This document shows positions 8,009 through 17,273 of a stretch of 64,000 nt of DNA, one piece after another. A program made the position numbers and the translations under genes. This stretch comes from Archangium lipolyticum. Lineage in GTDB: Bacteria > Myxococcota > Myxococcia > Myxococcales > Myxococcaceae. The DNA is taken from NCBI RefSeq assembly GCF_024623785.1, contig NZ_JANKBZ010000004.1:1-64000 (forward strand), in the 5' to 3' direction. Every line of letters starts with the position of its first letter. Within the stretch, counting starts at the first letter, position 1. A model generated the notes under the pieces. That model searched no databases, was not told the DNA's origin, and saw only the letters and a list, made by a program, of their open reading frames with translations.

Positions 8009-8449
8009 CTACCGGCGTTCATATGGCTTGAGGTAGGTACTAGCAACATGGCCGATTGCGCGGAGTTGTTCCGGAGTTAGCTTCTTGAGGTAGCGGAACA
8101 GGCGCCGCAATCCGGGCGGGTCCTCTGGCGTAGATATGGGCTCCTCCAGGGCATCCACGGGCAAGGGCTCCGACGCTTCCGCAGATGACCGCCCCGACGC
8201 CTGCGACGCGGGGGGGACGTCGAGCCCTAGCAATTTGTTGGCATCCGCTCGGAGGGCACGGCACAGGCGCCGGAAGGTGGGCAAGCTCGGGAGCACTCCC
8301 CCCCGCTCAATGCGGCCATACACTTCCGTGGCGATGTTGACCAGATCCGCCACGTCTGCCTGTGTCATATTCGCACGCAACCGACATTCACGCGCGGCGG
8401 CTCCCAAGTACCTTGCCAGCTTGATTTGTGTGGGGTGTCTGTCAGACAT
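8009..8449 (-). CDS. XRE-family helix-turn-helix regulator (copy 2)
   Basis: 146 aa. The HTH (about 18-70) contains TQADVADLVNIATEVYGRIE and then LPSLPTFRRLCRALRADANK, matching the XRE fold and its neighbour copy 1. The C-terminus has the same RRLFRYLKKL...EQLRAIGHVA segment. It starts 9 bp after the pseudokinase stop, so the two are almost certainly translated from one mRNA. A GAGG ribosome-binding site precedes ATG 8449. The target site is unknown; a palindrome at 10314-10324 upstream of the operon is one candidate. Confidence 0.88.
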   Translation of the reverse strand: MSDRHPTQIKLARYLGAAARECRLRANMTQADVADLVNIATEVYGRIERGGVLPSLPTFRRLCRALRADANKLLGLDVPPASQASGRSSAEASEPLPVDALEEPISTPEDPPGLRRLFRYLKKLTPEQLRAIGHVASTYLKPYERR

Positions 8450-8458
8450 GATGGAGCC

Positions 8459-9658
8459 TCAACCGCCGTTCGCTTCGTCTTGCAAATCTTCCAGGTCGGG
8501 GAGCACGCCGTATTCCATCGGCTGGGCTGCCAGCTTCTTGCGTTCAGTGGCCATCCGCACAACGGTTTGAACCTCGGCCATGACTTGCTGTCGCCCGTAG
8601 GAAGGCCCGGCCACCTCGCGGAGGTAGCCGCGCAAGTCGTCGCGCAAATCGGCGGCTGTCTGGTGACGCTGGCCAGGGTCCGCCGCGAGGGCTCGAATCA
8701 GGACAGCTTGGAGCGGCTCGGCAACAAACCCAGTCGCCCGCGATACCTCTTCCGTCCCAAACCGGAGCACGCGGTTAGCCAACACGTCCAAGCCTATCCA
8801 TGTGGGGCGCTCGGTACGAATGCCTGGAGGGAAGCGCGTAGCGGGGCGCTCGGGGAGGAGCCCGAGCGGGTCTAGCGGATACTTCGCCGTCAGCATTTCC
8901 AACAGCACCAGCCCCAAGGAGAAGACATCCGCGCGCCCGTCGAGTTCTTTCGGGGCGAGCGGGTCTGACTTCCTCTGGTTGGCGGCGTAGATGGCGCGCA
9001 GGAGTTCCGGGGCGATGTAGGCTGGATCTCCTCTCAGCAAATCGCGCGGTGTGGGCATGCGCCCAGCCAACTCGGAGTAAGCCGCCCCAAAATTGGTCAG
9101 TTTGACTCGGCCATCCAATGTGAGGCGGATTCGCATGGGCCCCACGGCGCGGTGGACGATGTGCAAGGGAGTCCCCATGTCATCCTCGCACTCGTGCGCA
9201 TAGGCCAGGGCATCGGCCACCTCGGCGGCGACGTGGACAGCGAAGGGAATGGGCAGGCGGTACTCCACCGCCGCCGCCAAATCCAGGAGAGTGAAAAGGA
9301 AAGAGCCTTTCGCGTGCTCCATGACGACAAAGGGGGTGCCGTCGTGAACGACGAAATCAAACACCCGCGCGATTCGGGGATGATGCAGAAACCCCGCGAG
9401 GCGAACCTCTTCCGTGGCACGCGCCCGCGCTTCGCGTCCGGTAATGGCACCAACCTTTTTGAGTACGACGCTCCGACGTTCCTTCTTCTTGAGGTGCCGA
9501 CGTGATGCGATCAAGAGCGTGTCAAAGTCGGGGTGAATCAAGAGGGGCGCTTCTACGTCATAGCGATAATCCCCCGACTCGAAAGAGAAACGATAATCCC
9601 TGTAACGATCCGCTCCCTGGCGAGTCGCTCGCCGGGGGCTGTTTCCTGGTGATGGCAT
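8459..9658 (-). CDS. Ser/Thr protein pseudokinase, cytoplasmic
   Basis: 399 aa with an overall kinase fold and no membrane helix. The ATP-lysine region is kept (VVLKK, 64-68), and so is the APE motif (216-218) and the DVFSLG helix. The catalytic loop reads HRA in place of HRD (169-171), and the metal-binding loop reads NFG in place of DFG (189-191). Both essential aspartates are therefore gone, and phosphotransfer is unlikely. The N-terminal 35 residues are basic and disordered. It lies between a lipoprotein gene and two XRE genes in one operon, so it may be a regulatory scaffold controlling the XRE proteins; this is inference. Confidence 0.85.
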   Translation of the reverse strand: MPSPGNSPRRATRQGADRYRDYRFSFESGDYRYDVEAPLLIHPDFDTLLIASRRHLKKKERRSVVLKKVGAITGREARARATEEVRLAGFLHHPRIARVFDFVVHDGTPFVVMEHAKGSFLFTLLDLAAAVEYRLPIPFAVHVAAEVADALAYAHECEDDMGTPLHIVHRAVGPMRIRLTLDGRVKLTNFGAAYSELAGRMPTPRDLLRGDPAYIAPELLRAIYAANQRKSDPLAPKELDGRADVFSLGLVLLEMLTAKYPLDPLGLLPERPATRFPPGIRTERPTWIGLDVLANRVLRFGTEEVSRATGFVAEPLQAVLIRALAADPGQRHQTAADLRDDLRGYLREVAGPSYGRQQVMAEVQTVVRMATERKKLAAQPMEYGVLPDLEDLQDEANGG

Positions 9659-9694
9659 GGTGTGATTCCTGTTTGTGGAAGGTTTTGCAGGGAG

Positions 9695-10300
9695 CTACGG
9701 CGCGCTTTTGAAGGGCGGGAGGAAGACGACGCGCAACCAGCCGCCATTGCCATCCGGGGCGTAGAAGCCGCCCACCTCGTACTCACCCGCCCGCAGCGTG
9801 GCGCCTTTCACCTCCACAGGGCCGATGCACTGGGTGGGTGTGCCGGTGAGAGCGGAGGAGAGGAAGCCGTCAGAGCCCATCACGCTTAACTCGCGGTAGC
9901 GCAGCAGGCGTGAATCCAGCTCAGAGCGTTTCACGGAGGCGGTGCCTCCGATGACTTCCCGCAGCAGCATGTCCGCGACGAGTCGCGGGCCATAGGTGCG
10001 GGAGGTGGGCGGATACAGACCGAAGGTGACGCGCAGCCGCGTTGCTTCCTCCGGAGACACGTCCCGGCCTGGGGGCAGCATGTCAGCCGGTAGTCCGGCC
10101 TCCAGCAGCAGCGCGCCGAAGTCGTCCAGATCCGCGAGCACGTCCCGCATGGCGCGGAACACCTCGGGACGTGGGCCGCTGGCGCATGCGGCGGGGCACA
10201 GCAACAGCACAGCCAGCAAGGCAGGCGTGAGGGGAAAGGGACGGGGGCGAGCACGGGCAACACGAGCCACTATCCGGCGCGCATGGGGGGCGTTCGGCAT
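9695..10300 (-). CDS. Hypothetical lipoprotein, first gene of pseudokinase operon
   Basis: 201 aa. ATG 10300 was chosen since GAGGTG lies just upstream; longer forms would reach into the repeat-array flank. A basic start and the hydrophobic stretch LTPALLAVLLLCPAAC (about 24-39) look like a lipoprotein signal, although the lipobox (PAAC) is imperfect. The mature part is mixed alpha/beta with no domain I recognise; the end (GEYEVGGFYAPDGNGGWLR) looks like a small beta domain. The pseudokinase gene starts 36 bp downstream. Its role is unknown. Confidence 0.7.
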   Translation of the reverse strand: MPNAPHARRIVARVARARPRPFPLTPALLAVLLLCPAACASGPRPEVFRAMRDVLADLDDFGALLLEAGLPADMLPPGRDVSPEEATRLRVTFGLYPPTSRTYGPRLVADMLLREVIGGTASVKRSELDSRLLRYRELSVMGSDGFLSSALTGTPTQCIGPVEVKGATLRAGEYEVGGFYAPDGNGGWLRVVFLPPFKSAP

Positions 10301-10313
10301 GGACACCTCGCGA

Positions 10314-10324
10314 GTTGTGACAAC
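10314..10324. promoter_or_regulatory. Palindrome GTTGTGACAAC, candidate operator
   Basis: A perfect 5+1+5 inverted repeat lies 14 bp upstream of the lipoprotein start, where a repressor would cover the promoter or ribosome-binding site of the lipoprotein-pseudokinase-XRE-XRE operon. No second copy was found upstream of the other XRE cassette, so assignment to the XRE proteins is a guess. Confidence 0.3.
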
Positions 10325-10449
10325 GGTTGGACGAATAGACCAGCCGTGAACCTTGGTGGGTAGACCGGTAGGTAACATGCGGGACCAACCAAGGGAAGGA
10401 CCAGCCGACTGCGGGGGTCAACAGGGCCGCCCCGACTTGAGCGGGCGGG

Positions 10450-11540
10450 AGAGGTGCGCCCCGTGCGGACCCTCCCAGGTCCCGAGCTTCGGCTGCCGTC
10501 CCCTGGCGCCCTGCCCCCCGAGAGGCCCGCTGTGCTCCTGTCTCCCTCCACGGGCCCGAGGCTTGGCTGCCGTGCCCTGGTGCCTCCACCGCGCCCTGGT
10601 AGGCCCACGGGGCCCGAGGCTCGGCTGCCGTGCCCTGGTGGCCTCCCACCGCGCCCTAGTGGCCTCCACGCGCCCGAGCTTCGGCTGCCGCCCTTCCGGT
10701 GCCTCCACCGTGCCCTGGTGCTCCACCGTGCCGCTGATGAGCTCCACGAGGCCCGAGCTTCGGCTGCCGCGCCCTAGTGCCTCCACCGCGCCCGAGCTTC
10801 GGCTGCCGCGCCCTGGTGCCTCCACCGCGCCGCTGGTGCCCTCCACCGCGCCCGAGGCTCGGCTGCCGTGCCCGAGCTTCGGCTGCCGTGCCCTGGTGCC
10901 TCCACCGCGCCGCTGGTGCGCTCCACCGCGCCCGAGGCGCTCCCCGGTGCGTCCACGGGCCCGAGGCTTGGCTGCCGTGCCCTGGTGCCTCCACCGCGCC
11001 CGAGGCTCGGCTGCCGTGCCCGAGCTTCGGCTGCCGCGCCCTGGTGGCCTCCACCGCGCCGCTGGTGCCCTCCACCGCGCCCGAGGCGCGCCCCGGTGCC
11101 TCCACGGGCCCGAGGCTTGGCTGCCGTGCCCTGGTGGCCTCCACCGCGCCGCTGGTGCCCTCCACCGCGCCCGAGGCTCGGCTGCCGTGCCCGAGCTTCG
11201 GCTGCCGCGCCCTGGTGGCCTCCACCGCACCGCTGATGCCCTCCACCGTGCCCGAGCTTCGGCTGCCGCGCCCTGGTGCCTCCACCGCGCCGCTGGTGCC
11301 CTCCACCGCGCCCGAGGCGCGCCCCGGTGCCTCCACGGGCCCGAGGCTTGGCTGCCGTGCCCTGGTGCCTCCACCGCACCGCTGGTGCCTCCACCGCGCC
11401 CGAGCTTCGGCTGCCGCGCCCTGGTGGCCTCCACCGCACCGCTGGTGCCTCCACCGCGCCCGAGGCGCGCCCCGGTGCGTCCACGGGCCCGAGGCTCGGC
11501 TGCCTGCCCTGGTGCCTCCACCGCGCCGCCCGACGCTGCG
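10450..11540 (-). repeat. Left arm of the array (reverse orientation)
   Basis: On the plus strand the units read GCCCGAGCTTCGGCTGCCG then CCCTGGTGCCTCCACCGC, the complement of the right-arm modules. Copies here are more regular than in the middle of the right arm, with frequent CCGCTGGTGCCCTCCACCGC double modules. Confidence 0.88.
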
Positions 11541-11640
11541 CCCAGCCCCCTAGGGCTCAGACCTGGCGCCCCGGTTGCGCAGCAATCCGGGCCTCTGGAG
11601 GGCGGCGGAATTGGCGCGGCTCCGAAGTCCTCGAGCACGG
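11541..11640. other. Unique centre of the inverted array with a dyad
   Basis: About 100 bp of less repetitive DNA separates the two arms. It holds the near-perfect dyad CCGGTTGCGCAGCAATCCGG (11571-11590, one unpaired T) and the sequence CCCCCTAGGGC. This is where the repeat switches strand. Confidence 0.6.
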
Positions 11641-12720
11641 CGCCAAGGGAGCACGACGCCAGGGCGCGGTGGAGGCCGCCAGCAGCGCGGCAGCCGAAGC
11701 TCGGGCCGGTGAAGTTCACAACGCCACCAGGGCGCGGCGAGCACCTCGGGCCCTTGGGGGGCACCAGCGCAGCGGCAGCCGAAGCTCGGGCGCGGTGGAG
11801 GCCGCCAGGGCGCCGCGCAAGCCCCGAGCGCAGTGGAATCCACCAGGGCGCGGCAGCCAAAGCTCGGGCCGGTGGAGCGCATCAGCGGCACGGTGGAGGC
11901 GCCAGCGGCGCGAACCATGGTCACGGCGCGAACCTCGGGCCCGCATCAGCGGCGCGGCGGATGGCCACCGGGCGCAAATCTCGGGCGCGGCAACGGGACC
12001 AGGGCGCGGCAGCCAAACCTCGGGCCGGGGGAGCCTCGGGCCGGTGGAGGGCACCGGCAGCGCGCGGCAGCCGAGCCTCGGGGCCAGTGGACGACGCCAG
12101 GGCGCGGTGGAGCGCACCAGCGGCGCGGCAGCAGACACGGCGCGAAGCCTGGGCGCGGTGGTGGCTACCAGGGCGCAGCGGATCCACCAGAGGCCAGCGG
12201 CGCGAACCTCGGGCGGGTGGAGGGCGCCACCAGGGCGGCGGCACCGGGGCGCGGCAGCCGAAGCGCGGGCCCGGTGGCGGGCAGCAGCGGATACGGCGCG
12301 AAGCGCGGGCGCGGCGCAACCCCAGGCGCGGCAGCGCCCCAGCGTAGCGGCAGCCGAAGCGCGGGCGCGGCGGAGGCCACCAGGACAGCAGCCGAGCCTC
12401 GGGCGGATGGAGCCGCCAGCGCAGCGGCAGACACGGCGCGGCGCGCCCTCGGGTGCGGCAAGAGATACGGCGCGAACCCCGGGCGCAGTGGAGCCACCCA
12501 AAGCGGCAGCAGCGGCACCAGGGCGCGGCGCAAACCTCGGGCCGGTGGAAGCACCAGAGCACGGCAGCCGAACTTCGGGCCCGTGGAGCACATCAGCGGC
12601 GCGGTAGAGCCCACCAAGGGCGCGAAGCTCCGGCCCTTGGAGGCACCACCAGGGCGCGGCAGCGGCACCAGGGCGCGGCGCGAACCTCGGGCCGGTGGGG
12701 CGCATCAGTGGCGCAGCGGC

Positions 12721-12910
12721 AGACACGGCGCGGCGCGATCCTCGGGCGCGGCAAGAGACACGGCGCGAAGCGCGGGCGAGGTGGGGCGCCAGCAGCGGCC
12801 CCCCAGCGCAGCGGCAGACACGGCGCGGCGCGATCCTCGGGCGCGGCAAGAGACACGGCGCGAAGCGCGGGCGAGGTGGGGCGCCAGCAGCGGCCCCCCA
12901 GCGCAGCGGC
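12721..12910 (+). repeat. Perfect 95-bp tandem duplication inside the right arm
   Basis: The sequence from 12721 to 12815 (AGACACGGCGCGGCGCGATC ...) is repeated without a visible change at 12816-12910. This shows recent unequal exchange or slippage within the array. Confidence 0.85.
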
Positions 12911-15900
12911 ACCCGGACGCGGCGCGAACCTCGGGCGCGGTGGAGACACCGGAGCACGGCAGCCGAAGCTCGGGCGCGTGGAGGCGCCACCAGGGCGCGG
13001 CAGCAGACACGGCGCGAACCTCGGCCAGGGCGCGGGGCAAACCTCGGGCCGGTGGAGCGCATCAGCGGCGCGGTGTGGAGCGCACCAAGGCAGCAGCCGA
13101 GCCTCGGGCCCGGTGGCCGACGCCAGGGCGCGGCGGACGGTGCCAGGGGCAGCAGCAGACACGGCGCGAAGCTCGGGCGGAAAGGAGCCACCCGAAGCGG
13201 CGGCAGCGGCACCAGGGCGCGGCGCGAACCTCGGGCCGGTGGAGGCACGCCAGCGGTGCAAACCTCGGGCGCGGTGGATGGCACCAGGGCACGGCAGCCG
13301 AAGCTCGGGCCCGTGGAGGCCACCGGGGCGGCAGCCGAGCCTCGGGCCTGTTGGGGCGCATCGGCGGCGCGGTGGGGGCACCGGGGAGCGGCAGCCGAAG
13401 CTCGGGCGCGGTGGAAGCACCAGGGCGCGGCAGCAGACACGGCGCGAAGCTCGGGCGCCGTGGCGCCACCCGAAGCGCCAGCAGCGGCACCAGGGGCGCG
13501 GCAGATCCACCAGCGGCCAGCGGCGCGGGGGCGGCGCCGGGGCGCGGCGCGAATCTCGGGCCAGTGGAGGCCCGCCAGCGGCACAAACATCGGGCGCGGT
13601 GGTGGCCACCACGGCGCGAACCCCGGGAGGGCGCGGCAGCCAAAGCTCGGGCACCGGGGAGGGGGCCAGGGCGCGGCAGCGGCACCAGGGCGCGTCAGCC
13701 GATACGGCGCGAACTCCGGGCGCGGTGAAGACCACCAGGGCAGAGTGGACGGCACCACCAGCGGCGGGGCAGCCGAAGCGCGGGCGTGGTGGTGGGCACC
13801 ACGGCGGCAGCGGTGACAGGGCGCGAAGCTCGGGCGTGGTGGAAAGCGCCACCAGCGCAGCGGCCCCCGAAGCTCGGGCGCATGGAAGGCGCCAGCGGCG
13901 CAGCGGCAGACACGGCGCGGCGGCGCTCCTCGGGCGGCGGTGGTAGTCACCTGGGCGCGGCGCGAACCTCGGGCATGGTGGCCCACCTGGGCACGGGCGC
14001 GGTGGCGGTGGAGGGCACCAGCGGCGCGGTGGAGGCACCAGGGCGCGGCAGCCGAAGCTCGGGCCCGTAGAGCCCACCAGGGCAGCAGCCGAAGCTCGGG
14101 CGCGGTGGAGGGCACCAGCGGCGCGGTGGCGGCACCAGGGCAGGCAGCCGAGCCTCGGGCGCGTGGAGCACACCAGCGGCGCGGTGGCGGCACCAGGGCG
14201 CGGGCGCGGCGGATCAGACACGGCGGCAGCGGCACCAGGGCGCGAAGCTCGGGCGCAGTGGTGGCCACCAGCGCACCAGCAGCCGAGCCTCGGACGCCGT
14301 GCTCCGTTGAGGGCGCCAGGGCACCGCGGCCGATTCGTGGGGCCCATGGATAGGGCCCCGGTAGGCTCCAGCTCAGGCGCAGCGGAGGAGCCCCAACGCG
14401 GCGCACACCTCGGGCACAGCGGCAGCCACGGCGCGAACCTTGGGCGCGGGTGGCGGGCGCCAGGTACGCCGGCCCAATCTCGGGGGGCGGCGCCAGGACG
14501 CGGCGCCATTCCGGCGCCAGTGGAGCGGCAGACACGGTGCGAAACTTGGGCGCGGTAGAGTCACCCGCAGCGGGAGCAGCCGCGCCTCGGGTGCGCTCGG
14601 GTGCGGTGGAGCGCCAGCAACGCGGCAGCAGCCCCAGCGCAGCGGCAGCGGCACCAGGGCGCGGCGCAAATCTCGGGCGCGGCGGAGGGCATCAGCGGCG
14701 CAAACCTCGGGCGCGGTGGAGGGCGCCAGCGCACCGGCAGCCGAAGCTCGGGCCCGGTGGAGGCACCGGGGCGCGGTGGATGGCACCAGGGCGCGGCAGC
14801 CGAGCCTCGGGCGCGGTGGAGCAGCGCCAGCGGCGCCAGGAAGCGGCAGCCGAAGCTCGGGCTCGTGGAGGCCACCAGGGCGCGGTGGAGGCACCGGGGC
14901 GCGGCAGCCGAAGCTCGGGCCCGTGGAGGCCACCAGCGGCGCGGTGGAGGGCACCGGGCGCGGTGGAGGGCACCGGGGCGCGGCAGCCGAAGCTCGGGCC
15001 CGTGGAGGCCACCAGCGGCGCGGTGGAGGGCACCGGGGCGCGGTGGATGCACCAGGGCGCGGCAGCCAAGCCTCGGGCGCGGTGGAGGTGGAGCAGCGCC
15101 AGCGGCGCCAGGAAGCGGCAGCCGAGCCTCGGACGCGATGGAGGGCACCAGGGCGCGGCAGCCGAAGCTCGGGCCCGTGGCACGCATCAGCGGCGCGGTA
15201 GAGGCGCCAGGGTGCGGCGCGAACCTCGGGCGTGGTGGAGGCTCACCAGCGGCGCGAGGCTCGGGCGCGGATGGAGGGAGCCAGGACGCGGCGCCATTCC
15301 GGCGCCAGTGGAGCGGCAGCCTCGGCGCGAACCTCGGGCCGGTGGAGGCCCACAAGCGGCGCGAGGCTCGGGCGCGGTGGCAGACAGGCAGCGGCACCAG
15401 GGCGCGAAGCTCGGACCAGGGGAGCCTACCAGGGCGCGAAAGCAGGCACGGCGCAAGCCTCGGGCCCGCAAGGGCACCAGCAGCGCGGCAGCCGAAGCTC
15501 GGGCCGGACCAGAGCACGAGCTGCACCAGGGCACGGCAGCCGAGCCTCGGGCGCGGTGGAGGCCACCAGCGGCACGGTGGAGGCCACCAGGGCACGGCAG
15601 CCGAGCCTCGGGCCCGTGGAGCGGAGCGCATCAGCGGCGCGGTGGAGACACCAGGGCGCGGCAGCCGAAGCTCGGGCCGGTGGAGGCCACCAGGGCACGG
15701 CAGCAGCCGAAGCTCGGAAGCGGTGGAGGCACCAGGGCGCGGTGGAAGCATCGGGGCACGGCAGCCGAGCCTCGGGCCCGTGGAGGCCACCAGCGGCGCG
15801 GTGGATGGCACCAAGGAGCGGCAGCCGAGCCTCGGGCCCCTGGAGCGCATCAGCGGCGCGGTGCAGGCACCAGGGCGAGGCAGCCGGGCCTCGGGAGCGG

Positions 15901-16280
15901 TGGAGCCCATCAGCGGCGCGGCGGAAGCACCAGGGCACGGCAGCCGAGCCTCGGGCCCGTGGAACGCATCAGCGGCGCGGTGGAGGGCACCAGGGCGCGG
16001 TGGAGGGCACCGAGGCGCGGTGGAAGCACCAGGGCGCGGTGGAGGGCACCAGGGCCCGGCAGCCGAAGCTCGGGCGCGATGGATGGCACCAGGGCACGGC
16101 AGCCGAGCCTCGGGCCGTGGAGCGCATCAGCAGCGCGGTGGAGACGCCAGGGCGCGGCAGCCGAGCCTCGGGCGCGGTGGAGGCCACCAGCAGCGCGGCA
16201 GCCGAAGCTCGGGCGCGGTGGATGGCACCAGGGCACGGCAGCCGAGCCTCGGGCCCGTGGAACGCATCAGCGGCGCGGTG

Positions 16281-16380
16281 GAGGGCACCAGGGCGCGGTG
16301 GAGGGCACCAGGGCGCGGTGGAGGGCACCAGGGCGCGGTGGAGGGCACCAGGGCGCGGTGGAGGGCACCAGGGCCCGGCA
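16281..16380 (+). repeat. Five tandem copies of a 20-bp unit
   Basis: The unit GAGGGCACCAGGGCGCGGTG starts at 16281, 16301, 16321, 16341 and 16361; only the last copy diverges at its end. A 20-bp period shifts frame at each unit, which argues against coding. Confidence 0.92.
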
Positions 16381-16670
16381 GCCGAGCCTCGGGGACGGTG
16401 GAGGCAAGCGGGGCCCGGTGGAAGCACCAGGGCGCGGCAGCCGAGCCTCGGGCGCGGTGGAGCGCACCGGGGCGCGGTGGAGACGCCAGGGCACGGCGGC
16501 CGAGCCTCGGGCCGTGGAGCGCATCAGCGGCGCGGTGGAGGCGCCAGGGCATGGCAGCCGAAGCTCGGGCGCGGTGGAGCCACCAGCGACGCGGCAGCCG
16601 AGCCTCGGGCCCGTGGCGCGCACCAGCGGCGCGGTGGAGGACCACCAGGGCGGGGCAGCCGAAGCTCGGA

Positions 16671-16820
16671 CCTAGCCAACCATGACCAACGGTGCCCAAC
16701 CTTGGCCAACCTACCCGCACCTATCCGCAACTAGCCTTAACTGGTACTAACTAGCCCTAACTGGACTGCACGCCCGAAACGCTTTGACCGTGCTTGTGAT
16801 GGCGCGGGAAAATATGGGGC
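16671..16820. other. Array right flank and possible promoter of the HTH gene
   Basis: The repeat gives way to a run of short degenerate motifs (CCAACC, CCAACG, CTACCC, AACTAGCC, TAACTGG) from 16675 to 16765. A weak promoter-like pair follows: TTGACC (16784-16789) and an AT-rich AAAATAT (16809-16815), with ATG 16821 only a few bases later, so a leaderless or very short-leader transcript is possible. The promoter assignment is tentative. Confidence 0.35.
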
Positions 16821-17273
16821 ATGAAGTCGCAAGGCATCCCGTCGCCGTCTGATTCGGCGGCCATTCAGGACGAAAGCCAGCCAACCCCAACCGCTGCACT
16901 GGACAGCGGAGCCGAGCCCAACCTGCTGCGGGAGATTTACGCGGAGTTGTGCAAGCTGCGCGCGATGGTCGGAGACATGCAGAACCGGATCGCCAACGCG
17001 GCCCCGGTTCAAGCAGCCCGCGCCATCTCGATTGACGCCGCGCAGGCCCTCCTCGGCTGCGGGCGCTCCCGGATTTTCGAGCTGTTGCGCTCGGGGGCGC
17101 TGCGCCGTGCTCCCAAGGTGGGCAAGGTCGCCATGATCACCCTGGACAGCATCGAAGCGGTTCAGGAGTGTTTCAGCCGCGAGCCCGCCCCCAAGCGCAA
17201 GCGGCAACCCGCCCAGCAGACTACCGGGCGGGCTGAGAAGGACGCGATCCTCAAGCTGATTCGGCAAGCCTGA
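16821..17273 (+). CDS. Helix-turn-helix protein, excisionase-like
   Basis: 150 aa. Residues about 68-122 (AISIDAAQALLGCGRSRIFE followed by LLRSGALRRAPKVGKVAMI) match the winged HTH of excisionase/MerR-like helix_turn_helix_17 proteins. The first 60 residues are a disordered N-terminus and a short coiled stretch (LREIYAELCKLRAMVGDM); the tail is basic (PKRKRQPAQQ). It converges on the integrase gene with a 23-bp 3' overlap. A role as recombination directionality factor for that integrase is the likely reading; a general regulator is the alternative. Confidence 0.75.
   Translation: MKSQGIPSPSDSAAIQDESQPTPTAALDSGAEPNLLREIYAELCKLRAMVGDMQNRIANAAPVQAARAISIDAAQALLGCGRSRIFELLRSGALRRAPKVGKVAMITLDSIEAVQECFSREPAPKRKRQPAQQTTGRAEKDAILKLIRQA

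Larger units (their letters stand above)
10450..16670. repeat. Large GC-rich imperfect tandem repeat array in two opposed arms
   Basis: About 6.2 kb is built from two modules: A, GGCAGCCGAAGCTCGGGC or the variant GCAGCCGAGCCTCGGGC, and B, GCGGTGGAGGCACCAGGGCG with variants (GAGGGCACC, GAGGCCACC, ATGGCACC, AAGCACC). Their combination gives units of about 39-61 bp. From 10450 to about 11540 the modules are in reverse orientation; from about 11640 to 16670 they are forward. Spacing varies by 1-2 bases, so no frame is kept. Very long open frames exist on both strands but have no ribosome-binding site, no start at a domain boundary and no known domain. I read the array as noncoding. Confidence 0.9.
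11641..16670 (+). repeat. Right arm of the array (forward orientation)
   Basis: About 5 kb of modules A and B read forward. The segment from about 12100 to 14000 is more divergent and rich in a third motif, GCAGACACGGCGCGAA. The part from about 14700 to 16670 is the most regular. Confidence 0.88.

Noticed and set aside
10450-16670. CRISPR array
   Set aside because: There is no regular repeat-spacer alternation: repeats are contiguous and variable, spacers are absent, and no cas gene is present.
10353-16675. Very long open frames on both strands (e.g. 10353-12347 +, 11716-14535 -, 14450-16675 +)
   Set aside because: They arise because the repeat modules lack stop codons in most frames. They overlap each other in four or more frames, have no ribosome-binding site or domain, and the unit spacing changes frame.
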